From NCBI GenBank assembly GCA_002633025.1, contig NMRB01002279.1, positions 31,196 to 95,195 of the forward strand: DNA of 64,000 nucleotides, read 5' to 3'. Below are positions 38,034 to 47,900 of the stretch, piece after piece. The stretch is from Notospermus geniculatus (lineage: Eukaryota > Nemertea > Pilidiophora > Heteronemertea > Lineidae). The notes beneath the pieces were generated by a model. It was not told where the DNA came from, searched no databases, and saw only the letters and a list, made by a program, of their open reading frames with translations. Made by a program: the position numbers and the translations under genes. How positions within the stretch are numbered: the stretch's first letter is position 1; each line of letters starts with the position of its first letter.

Positions 38034-41000
38034 ATGTTCCGTCAACTGTTCGGCAGCGTGGTGCTTCTCTTCTCGATCATGTTGGTTGTAGAGTCTTCTT
38101 CTGTCCAAGGTAAGTTTTGTGTCCGTATGTTTGCCCCTGAGATTTCTCCTAGCCCTACCAGAAACCGAGGGGGTCTGTCGGCAGCGGTTTTCAGCGTGTT
38201 TGACAGGATTCGGAAAACCGGGATGGTTGGGTGGGGCCGGGTCCGCCGGAAAATCTTTAAAAACCGTTGGTTGTCTTCCAGTCGCTATCTGCACTTTGTT
38301 AGATCGCCTTTTTTGGTTCATGTCCTGTAGTCACTCACGGCTCCCAAAAGGTTTTTCACGTTCTAGTTGGAGACGACTGCAAAACGCACATTGATTGCAA
38401 CCGTGGAGAGAAGGCACTATATCACAGTAAATGCTCGGGAGATGGAAAGTGTCAGTGTGTGGACGGCTACTTCGGGAAAGAGAACGATACCACTTGTGTC
38501 AAACGTGAGTATGTAGGCCTAGACTTTGCGCATGCGGGAGTATTGTACCCCCGGCCCATAATACATGTAGGCCTATAGGGCCGTATGCACCAAACGAAGA
38601 TCATCTTGAACTCAGGCTGAGCCACAACTTTTCTATTGTTCAGGTTTGCCAGAGCATGATGTGACAATGGAAAAGTTGTCGCTCAACCTGAGTTCAGGAT
38701 AATCTTCGCTTGGTGCATACGGCCCATAGTGTTAGGAAGAAGGGCCTCTCGGTCCATACACGAATCCATCGTGACGGGCATCGCGTCGCCAAAGGCACGC
38801 GCCTTTCAGGCTGCTTCGTAAGTCGCTTTCTCCCCCCCCNATCCGTCCTTGTTGCAGTGTTCTCCGAACGGCTTTTTGTAAGGGTGGACCACCCTACCTT
38901 GGCATTATACCACCCTACCTTGGAAGTAGCCACCCTACCTTAGTCCAATTTTGTAATTGTTTTCTATTACACCCCATACTTTAAATTGGTGACCACCTCC
39001 TATCTTAATTTGCAAAGTAATGGGAACACCGGGAACACCGGGAATTTCAAAGGTACCACCCTAAGAAATCCTGTGGAGAATATATACTGTTGTGCCTGTT
39101 TAATTTCAGCCGCCCTTTCCGCCGCGTGTAGAGGCAAACCAAACTACTTCTGCTCAGCGGGTGTGGAAAACGCCGAATGTGGCGGCGATGGCGAGTGCGT
39201 CTGCAAGCAGAAGTTTTACCAGTTGGAGCAGGAAGATGGGTCACTTACTTGTCGTGCGGGTAAGTGAGCTGAGCAGATTTAAGTTACGCAGAAAGGCCTA
39301 GAGATGTAATTGAGGTCTTGGGACGTTGTCGGTTGTTTGGCTACAAAAAATATTCTGTCGCCCCTGCTTCCGTTGATCGCACCCTCGTCTACTGTAGGAT
39401 GGGCCTACGGAATGTCGGTTTCGTCCCAACTTCCAGATCACTTTTCTATCTTGCAGTTATACCTGGCGCCCCTTGCGAAGGTAATTCCTCCTGCACGTCT
39501 GATGTCACTGGAGGTCTCTATTGCGATTCAATCGCCAACGAATGTTCTTGCCAAAAAGGTTACATATTCTCCTCGTCGACCACGGCTTGCGGTGAGTAAC
39601 TTTCAAAAAGCCTTGCACTGGTCGCTGCAGCATGAACGCAATTAACCCATCATTTGTCATTCTTGCCGACCTCGGCCTATATCGCATCGCCGAACATTCG
39701 TAAGGCTTCGGTGCTCCTTCTGAACGCGCAGTCGCGGTTGCCGTCTTACCCTTGACAACATTATCTTATCTCCATGACCCTTTCACCTTCACTTTTTTAT
39801 TTTACTACTCAGTGAAAAGCAGCGACTCGGCCGCATGTTCCGCTTGTTTGTTGACCTCTGGTGCGTGTTTTGACACGGACGAGGATGGTCAAGGTGATGG
39901 TTGTGAATGTCCGAAAAACAAGGGTACCTCCGACCCGTCGGATATGAGCGTCGGCTGCGATGTTGGAAAAGGTAGGCTATTGGCCAACGCCTACTAAATC
40001 CCTTCTGATCACATTCTAGGATTTGGTATCGTGCAAGCCGAACTTATTTTATCCTGACCTAGATGTGTTGAAGTTTTTGCCATTTAGAGTTCTTTATTTA
40101 CAACTCGTTCTTCAGCTGAACTAGAGGACTTCTGCGATCCAAAAGGTGTTTCCATCGTCTGCCATTGTGCCAACTCGCACTGCGTCCACGTCGGTGATCT
40201 CGCCAAGAATTATCACTGCACTTGTAAACCTGGCTTTGTGGCGGTACCGTTGCCAGGAGAAAATGGCGAACACCACCAAGAATGTGGTAAGTCACATTCG
40301 GCTACGTTTACATACATGTAAGCTCTAGCCCTGCCGGAGGTTCGCTGTTAGATGCCGCCACCTTTCGACAGATCCTGGTGGTAGTCTACAGTCGCTCCCA
40401 TGCAATATATACCGCCAGTGATTGTAGGCGTGTTGTATCAATAAGCAGTCATCTTGGTGTAAACTGCTGTCCCTTCCCTGAAGATTCGAGGTCGGGACGC
40501 CATTTTCTGACAGCGATTACCAAGAGAGGCGTCAATTCCTACTTTACCTTTTGCAGTAAGTCGGATCGGTACGAATGTCGATCCCAACTGCGAGACATGC
40601 GAGAGAAATAACGGTAAATGTTACGATGTCGATGAGGACGGTCTGAGAGATGGATGTCTATGCCCGCTCGAGAGGAGTTCGTCTGATTCCGAGGATTATA
40701 CGAAAGATTGTGATACGTCGCATTGTAAGTAGTTAGCCATTCATTCCATGATATTTTTCGACAGGCGAAAAATGGTTCATCAACCTCAAGATTTGTCTCA
40801 AGACAACAAATGGTCATTAAGGAACATTATATGAGGATCCCATTTTCAGATGGGCATTTCAACAACCGGCATNAAATGTCATTTCTTTAGAACTACTTTT
40901 ACCGCGGAAGTAGTTCTTCCACACCGGCGCTGTGAGTCGCGACGCATCACATAACCCTACGCAAAATGGCGGATTTGACTGTTGTTCGTCAGGGTCACAA

Positions 41001-43080
41001 ACCGACGCAACGTCACCAGGTTTTTTGGAGGCTTGTGCCCTGTTGTTCAGGTTGGGACAATGGTTTGCGCACTCCCGTAAGTTACGAGCTTCGTGAATAA
41101 GGGACCCAGGTTCACACCGAATCGGACACGGATTGGGCGATATTTTCGCTTCAAATCGAATGCTTCCTAACAAGAGTAGATTTCTTTCAGACGACTGAAG
41201 TGTATTACGAGAACCGTGTCATTATCCAGAAGAATAGTGAGCTCAAGTCGCCCGATGATCTCTACTTCGATGTCTTCTGTTCATACGACACGACCTTTCA
41301 TGCTGTCAGTGCAAGAGGCTCGGGAATTAAAGTCATCGGGTGAGAATGCCGTCATTGGCACTTTGATAGGCTCCTTTAAATTTTGACCCTGCCCTCACAG
41401 AACGTTGTGGACTCCAGTCCAACACCTGTTAGTCCTCGAAGTCCCCCCTTGACTAATACCCGCTGTACACGATCAAATTTGTCATCATCCAATTTTCTGA
41501 ATATGCTCAATAGGCCTACATTGGGGTTTCTACGTTGAAGCCCGTATATAGGCCCGGAATCTGGATTTCCAAAATTGGAGAAAAATTTGATAGTGTACAG
41601 CGGGCATTAGCCGTCCATATACTGGGTTGAAACCCTATTTCACTCCCTGGTTTCTTGAAGCAGAAGAATTATATGGATTGTATTTATGCTCTTCCAGCAA
41701 TCCCAAGAAATCCACAGCTGGTCAGAAGCATAAACCTGATATGGACTTCAAGATCCATGACGAGTTTGACCGAGATGCCACGCAAACTGGAATAAAACTT
41801 GGCCGGCCTGCAAGGCTGATCGTCGAGATGAACGACGAAAACAGAATTTACGTTGCAATGAAGGCCATGACGTGTATGGCCTCCAGCGAACCAAACTTGG
41901 GCAGTTCGACAGCGAAGACTGTCATGCTGCTCTTCGATGGGTAAGTTGCAAAGGGCACTCGCTGTAAACAACTTCGCGAGACTGAAAGCAGAACTTCCGT
42001 CGAACTAAGAAACAACGGCCACCCGCTTGGACATTTAAACTGAATATTGATGGGCACAAGTTTTTGCCGAATCTTGTGGTCGAGTAAGACGGGTCAGACG
42101 GGTCAAAGGAGCAATACCCAGACTTGCTTATCTCGACGAAAGCACCTTCGGCCGAATGCCCTTCATAAAATCGGTCACGTATTTCACTTCAGCTGTCCCA
42201 CCGAAGACAGCCCCCTCCTGAGTGGGGATACGACGTTCGAAATGGACCCCAAAGATGGCAGTAGAATGAACAGTGGATTTTTCCCAATTTTCAAGTTTGA
42301 GAATGGCAATAAGCTCTACTTCCACTGCTCCGTGGCTGTTTGCCGTGAAGCGGAGCTGTGTGCACCGGTAAGTGAACAGCAATTCCATTCCAAAATCGTG
42401 ACAATTTTTAGGGCAGTGGATATTGACAATACATGGCCTTGACAGGGAACCTGATACTCTTTCAGAGTAATTGCACAAAAAGCCGAAGGCGTCGAAGGGC
42501 CATCTCCACCGGAATCAAGGGCATCCTCACTGAATCTCTCCACAGTCGCGGCGTACCGGTGCTGCCTAGCGAGGGAAAAGGCGCCAAGCCGATTAGCAGG
42601 GACAAGATAATCTTTTCGGATGAAGGGAGACGCGAAGGTACGTGGTTAACAATCGGAATAACTCACTAACGAGTACAATGATTGGTGGATGGGTAAGGTC
42701 GGGGTTAGGGTCGACCTTGTATCATCATTACACGTGCAGATGATACATGTATGTGTCCCGATAATTACCCCACGCACAGCACTCAGAAGTCGGAAATGGA
42801 CTTCTAAAGCTGGCAGCCAGCATCCTTGTACATGTCGGCGAGATGAGAAATGGCGGGTGTGAGCCGTTTCACGAATCTAGATCTAACTCGTCTCCACTTG
42901 AATGTTCACCACGTTGTCTTTTCAGGCGGCTCCTTCTCTAATCAACTGACAATCATCATCATAGCTGGTCTAATTGCGGCCGTCCTGACTATCACGGTCG
43001 TGGCGTTGGTTATCATCATGATCCTGCGGAAATCTTCAGCCGTTCCAAACCTGCCGGCGGCGTCAACATCAGAATGCTAA
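38034..43080 (+). CDS. EGF-like / ZP-domain single-pass membrane protein
   Basis: Exons: 38034-38109 (signal peptide, MFRQLFGSVVLLFSIMLVV), 38331-38504 (or from 38367), 39110-39259, 39456-39591, 39813-39971, 40116-40286, 40557-40724, probably 40850-40931, 41051-41076, 41191-41339, 41698-41940, 42193-42367, 42466-42637, 42926-43080; about 680 residues. The first modules are phase-1 exons, each a Cys-rich EGF-like unit (CxCxxGY pattern); two carry 'DxDxDGxxDGCxCP', which resembles a calcium-binding loop. A ZP domain follows (VYYENRVIIQ ... FHCSVAVC). Next come a furin-type site (SRRRRRA) and a 22-residue transmembrane helix (LTIIIIAGLIAAVLTITVVALV) with a short tail. ZP proteins are made membrane-bound, cleaved and polymerised into extracellular filaments or egg coats. 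The ZP-N half is incompletely resolved around an unknown base. Role and partners are unknown. Confidence 0.87.
38578..38725. mobile_element. 148-bp MITE, family A copy 1
   Basis: Inverted ends GGGCCGTATGCACCAA extend inward about 55 bp (aagat(c/a)atctt(g)aactcagg). A second copy of the same length is at 44752. It lies in the ZP-gene intron after 38504. Confidence 0.85.
41453..41610. mobile_element. About 155-bp MITE, family B copy 1
   Basis: Inverted ends CTAAT(A/G)CCCGCTGTACAC flank a foldback body. It sits in the ZP-gene intron 41340-41697. The matching copy is at 45121. Confidence 0.85.
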
Positions 43081-43168
43081 AGAACCCCTGAACCCGTTTT
43101 AGTCGCCAGGCGAACGTACCGTCGGAAATCGGTGACCTCGCTAGAACTTTCGGAAACCTGTACATGTA

Positions 43169-43200
43169 CGTACGTTCATGTACAGAACGTACGTACGTTT
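43169..43200. repeat. Perfect short hairpin in the ZP-gene 3' UTR
   Basis: GTACGTACGTTC and GAACGTACGTAC flank the 7-base loop atgtaca. It lies about 90 bp after the stop codon, so the mRNA would carry this stem. Function unknown; it may be only a (GTAC)n-type simple repeat. Confidence 0.7.
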
Positions 43201-43579
43201 AGGTTCATGGAATCCTTAGCGCCTTCCCAATGGCGGTTAGTTTTTAAAACAACTTGTTTTTATTCCCCAATTTGACTCGTTTATAGGATGGATTTGTCTT
43301 TGGCCCATCTGCAGTGTCTGATGGACAATGTTTTACATCCGTTGGCCTATACCTTTTTTGTTAAGGATATACCGTATCTTTCGAGTAGCTTGTTACCTAA
43401 AAAGGCTGTTAGTTGCTCTTGTTAGCCAATGTTTGTTGTTAGATGGCGAAGTGTTGTTAAGTATAGAATCAATACTTAGGAGATTTTGATGATTGATCTG
43501 TGAATATCATGGTTAACGGTTGATATTGTTGGTTTGTGTTGCTGGTTAGTTAAGGAACCTGTCGTTTGTTGTTCTGGTT

Positions 43580-43585
43580 AATAAA
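43580..43585 (+). terminator. Poly(A) signal of the ZP-domain gene
   Basis: AATAAA 500 bp after the stop codon and 290 bp before the assembly gap. It is the first canonical signal seen in the 3' region. Confidence 0.7.
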
Positions 43586-43876
43586 CGGAAAAATCGCACT
43601 CAGATTTTTAGTTGTTACTTTAACACAAACGTCCGTAATGGGTGGCGTCCACTAGAGCGCCGACAAGATTAGGAAGGGTTGCGGAAGCAAATTATGCCAT
43701 TTCGGCATCCTTTCCGCGTCAGTCGCGAAAAAAAGTGTGCGAATTATCGTTTCCTGGGACATTACTACGAATCTCTGCAGACATACCTGGGAGTGTCCCA
43801 GGAAGCAATCGTGAAGGGCGCGAAATGCTGCTGATCGTAGCAGGACAGCGCGGACACATCTAGGATCACACCAGGA

Positions 43877-44324
43877 NNNNNNNNNNNNNNNNNNNNNNNN
43901 NNNNNNNNNNNNNNNNNNNNNNNNNNNNNNNNNNNNNNNNNNNNNNNNNNNNNNNNNNNNNNNNNNNNNNNNNNNNNNNNNNNNNNNNNNNNNNNNNNNN
44001 NNNNNNNNNNNNNNNNNNNNNNNNNNNNNNNNNNNNNNNNNNNNNNNNNNNNNNNNNNNNNNNNNNNNNNNNNNNNNNNNNNNNNNNNNNNNNNNNNNNN
44101 NNNNNNNNNNNNNNNNNNNNNNNNNNNNNNNNNNNNNNNNNNNNNNNNNNNNNNNNNNNNNNNNNNNNNNNNNNNNNNNNNNNNNNNNNNNNNNNNNNNN
44201 NNNNNNNNNNNNNNNNNNNNNNNNNNNNNNNNNNNNNNNNNNNNNNNNNNNNNNNNNNNNNNNNNNNNNNNNNNNNNNNNNNNNNNNNNNNNNNNNNNNN
44301 NNNNNNNNNNNNNNNNNNNNNNNN
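43877..44324. other. Assembly gap
   Basis: 448 unknown bases bordered by a C homopolymer, between the ends of two convergent genes. Frames translated across it are artefacts. Confidence 0.99.
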
Positions 44325-44399
44325 CCCCCCCCCCCCGTGTGAAAGGATGGCAGACCGAGGATACCAAGTCCTTGTAACATACAATTCCCTGCTATCATT

Positions 44400-44525
44400 A
44401 AGAAATCAAACGATAAACGTTAACTTTACGACAGCGTTATTTTTTGCAATATGCAATATATAATATGAATTCGCAGTATGAAAAATAACGTTGTCGTGAA
44501 GTTAACGTTTATCGTTTGATTTCTT
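44400..44525. mobile_element. MITE, family C copy 1 (end-truncated)
   Basis: Foldback with arms 'aagaaatcaaacgataaacg' and its complement, and the inner motif 'aacgttgtcg'. It lacks the outer TAGGGAGGTTT ends seen in the other copies at 45887 and 52895. Confidence 0.85.
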
Positions 44526-44710
44526 AAACCCCCTAAAACAAGGATACATTCAAATGGTCATGCTGCTTTTCACAACTCGGAAGGCATAAATCTTGGCCAT
44601 CCTAATCAAAAACTTAAATGGCGCTATTACGTTTTATATAGGTATTTAATGCTCATAACATCTTTACATCTAGATGTACATGTACAATATTTTGGACTAC
44701 TGTAGTGTCA

Positions 44711-44716
44711 TTTATT
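44711..44716 (-). terminator. Candidate poly(A) signal of the lectin gene
   Basis: AATAAA on the minus strand, about 225 bp after the proposed lectin stop codon and just beyond a MITE that would lie in the 3' UTR. Confidence 0.45.
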
Positions 44717-44751
44717 GCTTTCACTGCATTCAATATCGTCCTCTACTCTTT

Positions 44752-44899
44752 GGGCCGTATGCACCAAACGAAGATAATCTTCAACTCAAGTTGAGCCACA
44801 ACGTTTCAATTGTTCAGGTTTACTGGGGTATGATCTGACAATGGAAAAGTTGTGGCTAAACCCGAGTTCAAGATTATCTTTGCTTGGTGCATACGGCCC
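44752..44899. mobile_element. 148-bp MITE, family A copy 2
   Basis: The same GGGCCGTATGCACCAA ends and the same length as the copy at 38578, flanked by TTT on both sides. It lies about 40 bp beyond the lectin stop codon and so probably forms part of its 3' UTR. Confidence 0.87.
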
Positions 44900-44939
44900 T
44901 TTGGGTTGGTTAGCCTGTCGTCACGGATGTTTGTGCCGT

Positions 44940-47900
44940 CTATGCCCGTCTCCGATGCCTGTTCCTCCTCCGATGCCTGTTCCTCCTATCTCGTCCCCTT
45001 CCCCGACGTCCTCGTCTTTGCCGCTGTCTTCCATGTCTTGGGCGTTTTTGCTCCCTTTTGCTTCCAATACCTAAAAGATAAAGATCCAGTGGACACGCAA
45101 TGTATGCTGAAATTTGCATATAATGCCCGCTGTACACGATCAATTTTTTTATCCAATTTTCTGAACATGCTCAAAGGCCCACACGCGGGTTTATACAGTG
45201 AAGCCCTAATACGCCCGGAATCTGAATTTCCAAAAAATTGGATGAAAAATTTGATCGTGTACAGCGGGCATAAGGGACATATGCAATGTTTCTGGTTTTG
45301 GTCGGTAGAATATGACCAAATTTGTAAACAATTATGTTCCCTATGGGCCATCTTAGTACAGAGGCGGGAGTCGATTAATAATAGGCCTGTCGGTGAAGCA
45401 GCCTGCTATTTCTGCACCCAAACTGCCATCACCGCTACAGACGGACAGAGGAGGCCCTACATGTACATTACATCACGGACAGTAGGCAGCTTCCCTCGCT
45501 GAAAATTTGTTTTTTTCCGTAGTTGGAGCTCACCCATTCCTCTTTCGCAGATGAATGGTTCCCTCTTCCATTGCGATACGTATGCGATCCCCTGGAATCT
45601 TATCCTTCGGTCGCGTCGACCTCTTTGCCTCTTGTTCAAGACACCGAACCACCCCCCACGAGGATTCCTGTCCGCTTTTCTGGTCGGCGGTTTGTAAGTT
45701 GTGCTCGAATGGTCGAACCATTTGAATGTTTTCATATCTTTGCTATGAATTCCAATCCAGGCGCCACAGGACCAGGGAGTGGGTCTAAAAACACAGAATT
45801 TAATCAACTACATGTATTCAAATACGAGGGACAGGGTTTATAGAAGAGTGAGGTCACACCAGTAGCAGTATGCGCTGGTGTAAAATTAGGAAGGTTTAGA
45901 AATTAAACGATAAACGTAAACTTTACGACAACGTTATTTTTCATACTACACATTAAAGATAATGTATCACGACTTCATTGTTTACATTCAATGTTTGTAA
46001 ACATGGATGTTTACATTATATTATTTTGGACTTTTAGGACATGCCAACCCACCAAATTAAACACTTCCGGTATCAAAAGTATTTCTAGGGACATGCCACC
46101 AACAAATTACTCATAAGACAAAGAAAAACTGGACATAAACAAACAAAATGTAAATAAACAATGATTTTCGTGGCCCGCGAAAATACCCGTGATACATTAT
46201 CTTTAACCGGATTTTATTTTATTTGCATTATCGTTTGACATCTAAACCTCCCTAGTATTCGTCGGTGTACGTTTTGAATTGTTGTAACAAGGCCTACCGC
46301 CCGGTACCGCGCGGCTGAATTCTTGAAAACTTGGTTCCTCCAGAGGACTTTCACAGTGTGTATGCCTGAACTTTTTGCCTGGACTTCCTAATGTTCTTTG
46401 TTACGTTTAATCTGTACAGCACTCTACAGCATGCCGAACATGGACAAAACGCCAAACATCATACATTACCGGTACAGCACTCTACTGCATGCCGAACATG
46501 GACAAAACGCCAAACATTATACATGTACATATACCGGTACAGCACTCTACAGCATGCCGAAAATGGACAAATAACATCATACATTACCGGACATATCGCA
46601 AGAGAAATTTCATTTCTTTCTCGCTGTTCACGCTGGCCAGGTGGGCGTTACGCCACTGACAGATCCGCTCAGCCTCTTTCGCTCTGGATTTTCTACGAAC
46701 ATACAGGTAACAGCGCCCTTCAAATTTGGTCCAACCTTCCCAACAGACTGAAATTATATTCGTCGAGGTAGGAAATGAAGATAAGCTTGAAAAGCACCAG
46801 GAACGACGGACGACGTGGTCCGGAGATTATGGCAATGAACAAGTTGCTGACTTTCTTTCACCGTAGTGGGTAGATTTTCTCCGAACAGCGCTTCGGTTTC
46901 CTCCTACATGACATTACAACTGCCAATATTCTAAAGTGCAAATTGCCATATTTGGCGCGCGGAACCATTTCACGAGTGGGCCGATAACCACTCACCTTTC
47001 TTTGACTCTCGTTCACAGATGTATGCAGCTTTTTTCTTTGGGTTGCTCGGTTGGTTACCAAAAATGCCAACATTTCTCTCATCCTTGTGGACTAACCGGG
47101 TTGGAATAGTCTTCTGCGGTCTTCTCCTTCCAGTTCGAGGCACTATTTTCACCCAAGGTTTAAACCTGGACGGTCTATGAGAGAAATTTTGAGTTGTAAT
47201 TTTTACCCCAAGATCAGAATAGCGTGGACAAAGTGTACAATGTAAATCACGCATCCTGATGAAATCAGCCTGCCCGCCCGTAGGGACTGTTACAAACGGC
47301 CATTCACCAAAAAATATTGTCCATCCTTATGTCCCGCTTGGCTATTTGATCTTTCATACTCACCCGTATGTCTTGAGGAGAAAACTTATCTCAGGATTGC
47401 TATTGAGCTCAGCCAAAGAAGCGTTGTGTTTGAAGCATGCTTTATGTGCCTCGTGGAAGTTACGCCCCTCGGTGAACAACTTGTAACAGGCATTTTCGTT
47501 TCTCACCCAACCAAGGCCGCAGTTTTCAGCATCACCTGTCAAAGTGGTTGTTGAAAGTGTTTAAAGGGGTCCATTTTGTAAATGAGATGTATACATCTCA
47601 TCTTTACATGTATTTTTACGCTGAACGATTGCTGATGTCATGTTCTCCGTGATTGACGGACCTCTTCCAGCCACGCCGCGGTATCGTCGGCTGTGTTTCC
47701 ACTAAAATTCGACCAGCGTGGACCATCATTTACAGTAAGAGCACAAGTAAGCATACGAACCTTTGCGATTGTTATCTTTCTCCACTTTTCTTTCATCCTC
47801 TCCTCCTCCTCCTTCTCTTCCTCTTTCTCTTTTTTCTTCTTCCTCTCTTCCTCCTCCTCATCTTCCTCCTCCTCGTTCTTCCTCTTCCTTTTCTTCTTCT

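Noticed and set aside
43652-44398. Minus-strand frames across the second gap
   Set aside because: Same artefact: they are translated through unknown bases.
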